From the NCBI GenBank assembly GCA_030407085.1, contig CM059585.1, positions 87,930,501-87,994,500 of the forward strand: DNA of 64,000 nucleotides. The letters run 5' to 3'. Shown here piece by piece: positions 26,101-34,700 of the stretch. The position numbers were made by a program, and so were the translations under genes. Numbering within the stretch: position 1 is the stretch's first letter; each line of letters begins with the position of its first letter. A model generated the notes under the pieces. It saw only the letters and a list, made by a program, of their open reading frames with translations, was not told where the DNA came from and did no database searches. This DNA is from Trichopria drosophilae. Taxonomy: Eukaryota; Arthropoda; Insecta; Hymenoptera; Diapriidae.

Positions 26101-28566
26101 ACCACTTCTTTGCATATTACGACGAATGAAAGTCAATTAAATTACAATGACAAGATTAATAAAAAATATTTCCACTAAAAATTAAGAAAAAAAAAATAAA
26201 AGAGTTTTGCAAAATAAACACTTTAGAATAATGTAAATTAAATAAAAAAGATTAAAAATAGCTATAACTCGTTTAAGTGAAATTAAATTAATTATTCGAA
26301 TTTTTAATAAAACATAAATTTTGTGGCCTCTTTATACTCGTAGTATAAAAAAAAATGAAAGAAACTTCATTGAAAATTGACATTTGGGACATTGTATTTT
26401 AAAGGAGTTTCTTAACATTTCACTTTTATCTATTCACTTTTCAATGAATAAATACTGATCGTTGGCAAGCTATTTGTACCTTGGGCCAATCCTTTTCATC
26501 TTATTTATTATTGACTATATTAAGCACTTTCAATTCTTAATTTATGCTGTCGATATTAAGTTATTTGCTTCGATAAAGTCCCCACTTTATGCTTTAAATG
26601 TGCTAAGTGATTTAAATTCTATTTTCGAATGGCCTAATACGAATGATCTCAAGTTAAATACTTTTTAAATGTAAATCAATAACTTATTGTAGGTGTAATT
26701 CACCCCTGTGATTCACTTATTAGATGTCGAACCACTTCAAACTGTATCTACCGTTAATTTAGGTGTAATTTTTTATAATAGTCTTAAGCTTTCAGAACAT
26801 ATTCGTATATAATCCACAAATGTTTGTTAGGATTTCTCAAACACTCAAGTTCTGATTTTTCTTCTATTCCTGCCAAATCTCTATAAAGCATTAGTGTTAC
26901 CTATATTAACTTATGGATCAATTATTTTGCATACTTTTGTAGTAAAAAATGTCGATCGAAGGGGTTCAACATTGATTACTAAGATACTTTTCTCATAAGT
27001 CAGGTTCACCTATGAGTTATATCGATCACCATTGTTCGGTAGCTTCACAATTTGGTTTACCTTCAATATCCTCCGTACATTATTAATATTTTATTTGTTC
27101 GCAAAGTCATTACGGTCAGAACAAATATCCTCACTTTTTTCAAATCGGGTTCAAACGTATCTTCTTCGCCAACACCGTACTATTAATGAATTACATTGTA
27201 AGTCGCAAACTGCGTTCCTTCTAATATTAAGAATATTGATAATTTTTTAGACTTAAAATCTAGGATTTGGAGTATATTATACATGTCTAGTTACATTTTT
27301 TTTTCTGTTATTAATTAGATGTTTCTTTTTATATTTTACTTACACTATTTGGCATATTTTCTTTTGTTAATATGCCGTTGTATTATTTAATTTTATGTAA
27401 AGGTTCATTTAGACCGTTTATTATTAAATAAATAAAAAATGTTTAATTATGATTCATTATTGTGTGAAAAATAGAAAGTTTTGTCCGTGGATTTTAATAC
27501 AATTTTGTCATATCGAAAGAAATCATATTTTGAAACCTGTTTCTTTTAATTCCTTACCATTTGCGCATATGGAAAAGTATTCTTGATTAAGTTTCTTTAA
27601 ATACTAATTAATTTACTGAAATATTAGAACCAATACTTTAATTTACTTCAAGATCAAAAAATAACATTCTTCAAAAATTTAAAAAATTGTAACATTTTGT
27701 AATATTTATCGGACATGTTTAATCAATTTTCATAAATAATTGTTGGTTTAGACGGTCACCATACAAAAAATACAATTAAGTAAAATTTCAAAATGGTTTT
27801 CAATAGAAAACACGAAATGTAAAAAAAGAAATGTTTACGATAGACAATATTTGTTTTGTCAATAATTTCTAAGTAAATATTAAATTTGTAACTTACATTG
27901 AGATGATAATGAGCATCGGCAAGTTGATTCTGCAGCTGCTTGATACGCAACATCTTGGCGGATGTAATTCTCTGAGTGACAGCGTTCTTACTGGTTGACT
28001 TGGCAGGCTCGAAGACTTGGACGGTCCTGGTGCTGTTTTTGTAAGGGCTCGCTGTGACCAGCGAATCGATAGAATTATACTACTCGAACAAATATTAGGC
28101 ACTCTAAAAAACTTGTAGACGATGTACGAACCAAACATAGAGCGTAGCTTCCCACTCGGTAAAATTAACGCAGCATTTTTGCAAATTGACTGACTCGTCG
28201 ATGTTCCCTTCGTATCTTTTCTGCAAATTACTTATTCTTGTTTAAGGAATTTCAAAATGTTTCTTTTTCTCGCAATTCAAGTATTCTGACACAATGGCAA
28301 ATGCTCTTGACATCGTTATTTCTTGTCTTTACGTTATTAATCAATAATCAGTAAAAACTGTCATCAACTTTCACTGCGATGAAAAGAGGAAACCTCACGT
28401 ACCTTGGTGAGCGTGATAAACCATTTGTGCAAACGAGAGGCAACGATGGGACTTCGCTTTGCATTTTTGTAGGTTCGTCCGTCACATTTCTGACACTCCG
28501 GTTCGCCGTCCTGGTACAAAATGTATCCAAGATATCATAATCCGCGCGATCGTCACCAAGTGTCAA
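10264..28566 (-). CDS. LCA5: Lebercilin (LCA5) ciliary coiled-coil protein, whole gene span
   Basis: Eight exons on the minus strand: 28403-28566 (start), 28156-28220, 27897-28051, 19370-19588, 19184-19303, 16671-16900, 16133-16594, 10264-11167 (stop). The joined model is 2319 nt, about 772 residues (human LCA5 is 697). Exons 3-6 encode the lebercilin coiled coil, recognised from KMLRIKQLQNQLADAHY, the LPKIINSHQEEL stretch and the GEREKLQ block. The last exon carries the conserved KEKLLAAMKAIDD segment. Lebercilin localises to the ciliary axoneme/basal body and takes part in intraflagellar transport in vertebrates; the insect role (ciliated sensory neurons, sperm) is inference. The exon 2 3' edge and exon 3 5' edge are the least certain joins. 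Introns 3 (8.3 kb), 5 (2.3 kb) and 7 (5 kb) are swollen by transposons while the coding sequence is undamaged. Confidence 0.88.
11665..12326. mobile_element. TTAA-type TIR element with CCCTTTGAAGCAT ends
   Basis: The left end is CCCTTTGAAGCAT (preceded by GGTAA) and the right end ATGCTTCTAAGGG followed by TTAA (12327-12330). It contains the shared 'gctgattacgaatct' module near 11730-11800 and again inverted near 12000-12045. A partial copy of the left end is at 19731-19880. It lies within LCA5 intron 7. Confidence 0.6.
12331..12712. mobile_element. Palindromic MITE, 'GTGGTCCGCCGGTAAGG' family, copy 1
   Basis: The left arm (TAAAGTGGTCCGCCGGTAAG near 12340) pairs with the right arm (CTTATCCGTCGGGCACTTTA near 12680). 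Inner segments such as 'aagtgatttttatttatt' sit at the turn. Other copies: 14101-14465 and 61690-62135, with a fragment near 38300-38370. It abuts the preceding TTAA element, so the shared TTAA may belong to both. Confidence 0.65.
12790..13880. repeat. 1.1-kb imperfect palindrome built from the 'gctgattacgaatctg' module
   Basis: The left half (ggtcgctggttacgaaactc near 12960, again near 13085) is mirrored by the right half (gattcgtaatcagcgacc near 13570 and 13690), with the turn near 13340. The module with 'caaaatggcggatccaatatgg' is repeated at least four times. This is a foldback of the same module family found inside TTAA elements. In LCA5 intron 7; no coding signal. Confidence 0.7.
14101..14465. 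mobile_element. Palindromic MITE, 'GTGGTCCGCCGGTAAGG' family, copy 2
   Basis: It begins GGGGTTCCAATGTGGTCCGC just after a TTTAA and repeats the internal order of copy 1 (aagtgatttttatttatt near 14290). The right end stops at 'cctacctta' and is truncated. Confidence 0.6.
14466..14983. other. Non-coding intron sequence
   Basis: LCA5 intron 7. AT-rich, no ORF with coding character. 'caagatggcggtttcaatatggcgg' near 14875 is a stray piece of the shared module. Confidence 0.4.
14984..15222. mobile_element. Possible TA-type MITE related to the 25-kb CAGTAG element
   Basis: The right end ...AATAAGGGAAACCCTACTG|TA resembles the CTACTG|TA end at 25335, and its 'gagaataagaga' repeats resemble the repeats near that end. 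The left end (CTCCCTTATTCTCT near 15007) is only a loose inverse. The middle is GC-rich for this region. Confidence 0.35.
15500..16120. other. Non-coding intron sequence
   Basis: Remaining LCA5 intron 7 sequence upstream of exon 7. No coding signal or repeat structure recognised beyond AT-rich runs. Confidence 0.35.
16133..16594 (-). CDS. LCA5: LCA5 exon 7
   Basis: The exon is bounded by acceptor AATAG|G (16594) and donor AAG|GTACTT (16133). It encodes about 154 residues, basic then Ser/Glu-rich (KRKSDTRKNPPV early, EYYSSGDEAEE late). Low-complexity linker of lebercilin; weakly conserved in the family. Confidence 0.85.
16671..16900 (-). CDS. LCA5: LCA5 exon 6 (end of coiled coil)
   Basis: The exon runs from acceptor GAAG|ACT (16900) to donor CG|GTAAAT (16671), 230 nt. 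It encodes the segment beginning TLKRKLTLESKYLKHQL, matching the lebercilin stretch after IQ.L...L.L. A frame also stays open a few codons upstream of the acceptor, so an alternative upstream acceptor cannot be excluded. Confidence 0.85.
17022..17398. mobile_element. TIR element with GGCGTAAAG hairpins
   Basis: ATTTTTTCGTCATAGTAGGC at the left is loosely mirrored by GCCCACCGTACGAAAATAAC at the right. 17042-17064 is a hairpin: GGCGTAAAG..CTTTACGCC. Further GGCGTAAA/TTTACGCC sites follow at about 17089, 17102, 17121 and 17366-17375. The left arm resembles the right arm of the element ending near 40180. Confidence 0.55.
17890..18659. mobile_element. Foldback MITE with CAGGGTGTCC ends and TA flanks
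   Basis: TA|CAGGGTGTCCGAGAACTCCC at the left is mirrored by GGGAGTTCTCGGACACCCTG|TA at the right. The arms pair over about 270 bp (17890-18158 with 18400-18659), with an unpaired centre of about 240 bp. TA duplication points to a Tc1/mariner-type mobiliser (inference). The ORF of about 100 codons in the right arm is a product of the inverted repeat, not a gene. Confidence 0.75.
19184..19303 (-). CDS. LCA5: LCA5 exon 5
   Basis: Exactly 40 codons between acceptor TTTTTAG|GCA and donor CAG|GTAACC, both phase 0. It encodes SNKKLVQLSKDRHLGEREK and on, the family's 'HLGERE' block. Most of it does not form a stand-alone ORF, so it is easily missed. Confidence 0.88.
19370..19588 (-). CDS. LCA5: LCA5 exon 4
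   Basis: 219 nt (73 codons, phase 0) between acceptor TTACAG|GAG and donor CAA|GTAATC. It encodes ELANENRLLKVLQKRQDSAL and then the LPKIINSHQEELRVL motif typical of lebercilins. Confidence 0.92.
19731..19880. mobile_element. Partial TTAA element, CCCTTTGAAGCAT family
   Basis: TTAACCCTTTGAAGCATAC near 19727 matches the left end at 11665, followed by one copy of the module 'gctgattacgaatctgatctt..aaaatgccggatccaagatg'. The right end is missing. Confidence 0.5.
19951..20032. mobile_element. 82-bp TTAA MITE
   Basis: TTAA (19947-19950 and 20033-20036) flanks CCCTCCTGTGC...GCACAGGAGGG, an inverted repeat of at least 11 bp. An internally deleted piggyBac-like element is the simplest reading. Confidence 0.7.
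20040..20900. other. Non-coding intron sequence
   Basis: LCA5 intron 3. AT-rich; no ORF with coding character and no structured repeat recognised. Confidence 0.35.
20910..21345. repeat. Copies of the 'gctgattacgaat' module
   Basis: Direct copies near 20925-21000 and 21045-21075 and an inverted copy near 21200-21265, each paired with 'aaaatggcgaattcatgatggcc' or its inverse. The boundaries of the carrying element are not clear; a GGGTTAA near 21350 may be a right end. Confidence 0.5.
21350..23277. other. Non-coding intron sequence
   Basis: LCA5 intron 3. 'TTAACCCTTAGTTCCGACAG' near 22520 and 'GGAGTCGGGATTAA' near 22660 could be ends of a small degraded TTAA element, but the match is weak. 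Otherwise nothing recognised. Confidence 0.3.
23278..23785. mobile_element. CCCTACTGAAAATT element filled with GTGAGA palindromes
   Basis: The ends are CCCTACTGAAAATTCTCA and TGAGAATTTTCAGTAGGG, an 18-bp perfect inverted repeat. Between them are dozens of short palindromic words (TCTCACGTGAGA, CTCATGTGAG, GAGATCTC) in both orientations, giving many possible hairpins. Two other elements with the same ends but CATATG-based words are at 24194-24848 and 40553-40773. Confidence 0.75.
24194..24848. mobile_element. CCTTACTAAAAATT element filled with CATATG palindromes
   Basis: The left end CCTTACTAAAAATTGTCATA and right end TATGAGAATTTTCAGTATAGGG are imperfect inverses of the same family. The outer thirds are arrays of CATATGA/TCATATG words. 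Inside them an inverted repeat (GGAAGGATAAGAGTCGGATA near 24303 against its inverse near 24500-24520) forms a second stem. Confidence 0.65.
24993..25738. mobile_element. TIR element, CCCAACAAACG family, copy 2
   Basis: It starts CCCAATAAACCATAAAGTAT and ends ATACTTTTTCGTTTGTTGGG. The internal sequence (25336-25700) is the reverse of 5540-5920. It is split by a nested 309-bp TA element at 25027-25335, whose empty site is visible in copy 3 near 38728. Confidence 0.75.
25027..25335. mobile_element. Nested mariner-type MITE, TA flanks
   Basis: TA|CAGTAGTCCTTCTCTTATTC is mirrored perfectly by GAATAAGAGAAGGACTACTG|TA (at least 25 bp of inverted repeat). Near the right end 'tagaataagag' is repeated four times. 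The flanking host-element sequence rejoins as in copy 3 (aatcgatattttgc), supporting insertion at TA. Confidence 0.8.
25740..26460. other. Non-coding intron sequence
   Basis: LCA5 intron 3. AT-rich; no gene, hairpin or TIR structure recognised. Confidence 0.35.
26462..27440 (+). pseudogene. Decayed LINE reverse-transcriptase fragment (3' part)
   Basis: The translation from 26462 reads LGPILFILFIIDYIKHFQF, then YAVDIKLFA, then ALNVLSDLNSIFEW, the order of jockey-like reverse transcriptases, with the catalytic YADD changed to YAVD. Downstream frames to about 27250 are shifted and keep only scattered LINE-like words. AAATAAATAAA near 27427 may mark the 3' end. Non-functional; in LCA5 intron 3. 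Confidence 0.65.
27450..27896. other. Non-coding intron sequence
   Basis: Left end of LCA5 intron 3 next to exon 3. No repeat or gene recognised. Confidence 0.35.
27897..28051 (-). CDS. LCA5: LCA5 exon 3
   Basis: The donor AAT|GTAAGT at 27896/27897 is strong and the frame SAKMLRIKQLQNQLADAHY is certain. The upstream edge is set at GTCACAG|CG (28051) because it gives the right phase. A stop (TAG) in frame near 28078-28080 limits the exon to below that point. Confidence 0.8.
28156..28220 (-). CDS. LCA5: LCA5 exon 2 (tentative)
   Basis: The acceptor TTTGCAG|AAAAG at 28220 is good. The donor is put at CCGA|GTGGGA because it makes exon 3 in frame, but it is a weak match to the consensus. It encodes about 21 residues with no known motif. 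A transcript is needed to fix the 3' edge. Confidence 0.5.
28403..28566 (-). CDS. LCA5: LCA5 exon 1 (start codon)
   Basis: It opens at ATG (28566) with MTLGDDRADYDILDTF and ends at donor AAG|GTACGT. The start lies 182 bp downstream of the ABCB7 stop codon on the same strand, so the LCA5 promoter must overlap the ABCB7 3' UTR or lie inside ABCB7. Assignment to LCA5 rests on position, phase and strong donor rather than on a recognised domain. Confidence 0.65.
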
Positions 28567-28748
28567 AAATCCCGACTTTCACCCCCAACCTCGCGGCCAT
28601 TGCTGTTTACAAGATGTTGCTATGACAACGACAAAAATAAACGTACACAACTCCTGACCTGACATTTTTACCACACAATATTTCGATTGTATTTATCTGC
28701 ATAAATTACATATTTACATAATATTACACAACATTCGTCACACTGTCT

Positions 28749-31700
28749 TTATAACATTTTCTCTTTGTCATTTAAGGCGGAATGCTGCGCTTTCCAAAGT
28801 TTGCTGTAGTACGAATTCGATCTGCTTAACAAATCTGCGTGTGTCCCTCTCTCGACTAGATTACCTCGGTCCAAGACCAAAATTTCATCGGCATCTACCA
28901 CTGTCGACAACCGATGAGCTATCACTATCGAAGTTCTTCCGGCTGTGGCACGACGAAGTGCTTCGAGAATATTCTGTGAAAAGAACAAATTGTATTTATC
29001 ATATTTTCGCACGCTTTCAAAGTTATTTACGTGTTCGGTAATGGAATCCAACGATGAGGTTGCTTCGTCAAAAATCAGTATTGGGCTGTCTTTTAAAATG
29101 GCTCTGGCAATGGCGACTCTTTGTTTTTCTCCTCCGCTAAGTTTCAACCCTCGTTCTCCCACCTGCGTTTCGTATCCTTTCGGCCACTTGACTATTGAAT
29201 CGTGTAAATCTGCCATCCGGGCAGCTTGGTAAACTTCCTCTGGTGTTTTCCTCATATTTCCGTAGTGAAGGTTATAGAAAATCGATTCGTGGAATAAAAC
29301 TGAATCTTGCGGAACGATTGCGATAGCTCGTCTGAGGTCATCGATGTCGATGTCTTGAATGTTTTTACCGTTTATGAAAATGTTTCCACTTTGCGGTTCG
29401 AAGAATCGATACAATAATCGAACCACTGTAGATTTCCTAAACAATTGGATCGTTAGTCGGAAATATTAAACTTGAGTTTAAAAACTTACCCTGAACCAGA
29501 ACCGCCAACAATGGCTACTTTCTTTCCACTTGGAATCGTCATTGACATATTATTTAAAATATCTTTCCCGTCCACGTATCCAAAGTTTACTTTGTTGAAG
29601 TTTATTTCGCACATATTGGACGAAGCTCGAAACGGCATAGCATTTTTTTTGTTCTGTAATACAAACATTTTAAAAAAGTTCGATTCGATGTCACTTTTGT
29701 TACCTTAATTTCAGGATCCATTGTCATCAACGAAAACATTGTTTGCATATCGATGAAAGCTTGTCGTACTTCTCGATACACCGAACCCAAAAATCCCAGG
29801 GGAATCGATAGTTGAAATAGTAAACCGTTAACCATCACCAAATCACCAACCGTTAATGTGCCTGGAATTTTCTGAAATTTAAGTAATCGAACTATGTATT
29901 GTAAAAACAAAAATATATTTACCATTGACGATATCTTTCGCTGCGAGATACATGATTAATGCTAACGCACTACTGAATATTGCTTGTTGTCCAAAGTTCA
30001 GCAAAGCCAAACTTGTACTTGTTTTCAACGATGCCCCTTCGTACTTTTTAAGAGATTTATCGTACCTCTCAGCTTCGAAAGCCTCGTTATTAAAATACTA
30101 AAATAATAAAAGAGGTTAAATTATAATAATGGAGAAAGAAAAATATTAAACTACCTTGACAGTTTCGTAATTGATAAGAGAATCGATCGCTTTGTTTCCT
30201 GCGTCATTCTCAGCTTCGTTCATATAAACTCTGAACTTTGTTCTCCATTGCGTTACAGCTAAAGTGTAAGCGGCGTATGTACCTACGCAACCAAGAGCGA
30301 CACTTGTGTACGCAGGTCCACATTTCAGTCCTAAAATTGTCCCGACGAGTGCTAATTCGAACACAGTCGGCACTATATTGAATACCATGGAATTTAATAC
30401 AAAATTAATTCCTCGACTCCCTCTATCTATAGTCTGTCCAAAATAAACCAAAATGTAATTAATTAAATAATAGTTTTTTACATTTATACCTTTGATAATG
30501 CTCCTGTTTGTCGATTTAGATGAAACGACAAGTCAAGATTGTGCAGGTGTAGAAACACGTTTCTTGCTAGTTTACGAATGGAATGTTGCGCTACTTTTGC
30601 GAAGACTGCATTTCGCAACTCGTTGAAACCAGCAGCTCCCATCCGTGCGATACCGTCTGTAAGAAATTTTGTTAATGTTGTCATAATCTACATTGTTTGT
30701 AACTTACATCCAACAAGTAAAGTTGTAGCGATGGTAGCGACAGTTTCAGGCGCTGTGCTCATTCCTAAGATTGTCGTTCCAGTTCCTGTTGCATTGAGAG
30801 TATCGATTGCATATTTAAAAATGAAAGGAACGGTAACGTTTAAAACCTTTGCAGCAACCAGTAAACCAATGGCGATCTTCACCCTTTGTCTAATTTCTGG
30901 TTCTTCCTACACAATTGGCAAAATGCATTAAATTAGTTATTTTTGTATTTATTAAAAATTTCAGTTCTCATGACTATCATGATGCTTCCGTTTTTTACAA
31001 CTTGTCAACAATAAAATTTATCCACACAGTTAATGACAGTATTTACACACGAAAGGTTTTATTTGGACAAGTATTATAGGAGGATGTTAGAAAACTTTTC
31101 TCATATCGTTCCATACACGTATCGCTCATCCAGAATATTAGTTGAAAGTAATTATAAAACGAACTATCATTTCAATTTGATGGTTGTACATTTAACGAGG
31201 AAGTGGAACTCCTTACCTCATCATATCGCTAATGTAAATTCTATATCTTTTTTTATCTATAAATGTAGAGAATTATTTTTTTCATTTTATGAGCGATACT
31301 TGTTATATTTCATATTGTTTATTTACTTTGATTATTAATTATGTTATTTTTAAGTATCATATTTTTATAATTAATTTTTAGTCATCTATCTATGTACATT
31401 GTTACTGTGTACTTAATTATGTATAATGGGGCGGTTAACCCATTAACGTCAAGTAGGACACTTTTTTCGCTTCAATTTCACTAAAGAATTTCATATGAAA
31501 ATCCAAGTTCAAATAAATTGCAAGGAAATGCTGTGGTCAAAATTGAGCTATCTTAATTAGAAAATTAAATATGTCGATTTAAATGTCAAAATAACGCGAA
31601 AAATCGAGTGTTCTTTTTTGTAAAATATTTTTTTCTCATCGAAAGAATATTTGTCGTCAGAAAATTTCTTCATTAGACGTGGACCTAATAGTTACAGTAT

Positions 31701-34700
31701 CAAGATAAATTTTTTAAATATTTAGAAACTAACATGGTGATCACAAAATGGCGACTCCAATGACAAATTTCTAATTAAAACTTAACAATTGTTTTTCTTG
31801 AAAACTATAGACTTCAAGTTTCATAAATAAATAAATGAAGAAATTAAAGCTTTTTTAAATTAAAATTATTACCTCCAAAACAAACTATCCATGCAAAAAC
31901 CTAATTTCTATATAAAATATGTTATGTTAACTATACATATTTTATAAAATTACATTGCATAGAATTCAGCAACCCCATTCTCATTTAATATAAATAGCTC
32001 AAAAGTGCCGCAATGACAATTTAACCAAAACTAGGGGACAAAGTTTGAGGAAGATTTACTATTAAAAAATTATTTTTAACTATTGAAACGCTATCGTTTA
32101 TTTGTACGTAATATAAGTACGCGCATTGACTAGTTCATTGTCTTATAAAATATATTGAGTTGAAAGTCGGACATTTGAAATCCTAGAAGGGGACATGCCA
32201 CGGTACTGACATTTCGACCGATTTACCTGCCCCTAGATTAATAGTATTAAAAATTCATTGCATATAACATTCTGAACTGTTACAACAATAAATTTTGTAA
32301 TGCCTACATTCAATAGTTACGGATTATTCGTCATTATGCAGTTAACATCACAGGGGGACATGAAAAGCAACAGTTTGCAGAGAATCATCCATAAGTACAA
32401 TTCCAAAACTGTTTGATGCCATTATTACCGATAAGCTTTATGATATTTTTACAATATTGTTTCCTCTACTCAACATGGTTTGGTTAAGGGTAAATCTACA
32501 GTTTCAAACTTAATGTTGTTTAATCCTTTGTAAATGATTCGCTTGAGGTTGGCTTGGAAATGGATTCCATTTATGTCAACTTTGCAAAAGCTTTTGACAT
32601 CGTAAACCACTCTTTACTAAGAAAACTCAAAAATTTTGGGTTATCAGGAAGTCTATTAAATTGGATTAACTCCTTTTTGACTGAGCGTACTCAAATTATC
32701 TGTGTAAAAGATTCCGTTCTAAACCAATAATGGTCAAATCAGGGGTTCCTCAAGGATCACAAAAAAATGGAATGACATCAAATATAGCAAAGTGTAAAGT
32801 TCTAAGATTCTTTAGATCACATAGATTATTTAAATTTAAGTATGAAATTGAATGTCAGGAGCTTGAAGCGGTACATAAAATTAAGGATTTAGGTATCTAT
32901 GCCAACTCAAAGCTGTCCTTCTGTGAAAATTTACGCATTGTTATTAACAAATCATATAGACAGTTGGGATTTTTTATTCGTTCTACCAAACATTTTAAAG
33001 ATACTTCGGCTATTATCCACTTATACAAAACAGTACTCCCAACCATTTTGTATGCTTCGCCCATTTGGACACCCTTCACCGCACGGTGGGCAGGAAGGAC
33101 CGATAGGTTATACAAAAAATACGACGAAAACGGAAAACGGGGTTGTTTTTGGCGTTGATTATAGATGAAAAATCATTTTAAATCGAAATCGTAGCTGCTC
33201 CTGTTCAATAGATATTGGCATTTTACATATTTCTGTTCGGAATAGTTTTTGTGAAATTTTAAAAGTGTGAATCTTGACCTATAAAATGTACAAAGAAGTA
33301 AACAACTAATAAAATGCTTGGCGCTCTTTGTTTTAAATTTTCGTAGCAGGCATAGCGATTTTTAACGATAGTACCACAGTGTACGTAATTTATGTTCGAA
33401 TCTACATTAAACCAACACTAAATTTGTTGATAAATGTCAAGAATCTTTTGAACATTGATATAACTATGAAATCACTCAACAGATACTTAAATAATGAGGT
33501 TGTTAGCTTATTTGCAATTGGTGATTCGGTGCTTTTACAAGGTATGCATGTAGGATCTTCTTACATTTTTCCGTGACTGTTATATAGGTGTCTGCTAGAA
33601 TTTTGTTATATATTTTTGCAGCTACATAGTAATAGCTTTTACGACCTACAGATTTTTTGAAGTTTTGTACGTGCAAACAGCCTTTTGTCTTACTCCTAGT
33701 GTTTAATTTGTTATCTATTGGTCTGAATTTATCATTGCCCAGCAATCGAGATTGGATAGGATGGGATTGAAAATTTCAATTCATTTTGAATTCATACTTT
33801 GATTCCGTAAATATGTATTCAAATGGATTGAATTCCGAAGAAAGGAATCCATCTGTATTCAATTTTACGAATACAATCGGAAGCGTAATTTGCCAGATTG
33901 AATTTCAGAAAAAGTAATCCATTGAAATCAATACACTTGGATAGTTTTGAGTCCGTAATATTGAATACGGATGTATACAAAGTTTCGTTTTTTAAAGAAA
34001 ACTTTTCTTGCATTGAAATGAATACACTTGGCTACTTTTGAATCCGTAATGTTGAATACGGATGCATTCAATGTTTCGTTTTTAAATAGGACACTTTTTT
34101 TGGATTGAAACGGATACACTTGGATAGTCTTGAATTCATAATGTTGAATACGGATATATTGAAAGTTTCGTTTTGGAAATACAACTTTTTTTGGATTGAA
34201 ATGAATACACTTGGATGGTTTTGAATTCATAATGTTGAATACGGATAAATTGAAAGTTTCGTTTTGGAAATACAACTTTTTTTGGATTGAAATGAATACA
34301 CTTGGATAGTTTTGAATTCATAATGTTGAATACGGATGCATTCAATATTTCGTTTTTAAAAAGGAAACTATTTTTGGATTGAAATGAATACACTTAAATA
34401 GTTTTGAATCCCTAATGTTGAATACGGGTGTATTTAAGATTTAATTTTTAAAAAGAAAAGTTTTTTGGATTAATATGAATTGAGAAAGTAACCTTTTTAT
34501 TCGTATGAATGAATAGATTTTGTATTTACGTATTAAAATGGATTCACCGTTGAACAAAGTATGGATTCACAATTTAATAATTGAATCCAATTCTATATAA
34601 CTCTATCCAAATTCGATTGCTGGGTACTTACACAGTGTAATGTTGCTTTAACATAGAATAATTTATGCAAATTTAAAACATTCGACTCAGTAAATAACAC

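Noticed and set aside
27893..28138. An 81-codon minus-strand ORF as part of LCA5
   Set aside because: It is shifted relative to the frame that gives KMLRIKQLQNQLADAHY; the true LCA5 frame has a stop near 28078, so an intron must end below it.
28974..29030. A 19-residue coding insertion in ABCB7
   Set aside because: Consensus GT..TTTTCACAG ends and lack of any counterpart in ABCB7 relatives favour an intron.
33928..34393. Two overlapping ~100-codon ORFs with repeated peptide units
   Set aside because: They are read through the ~90-bp DNA array inside a TIR element; the repetition comes from the DNA repeat.
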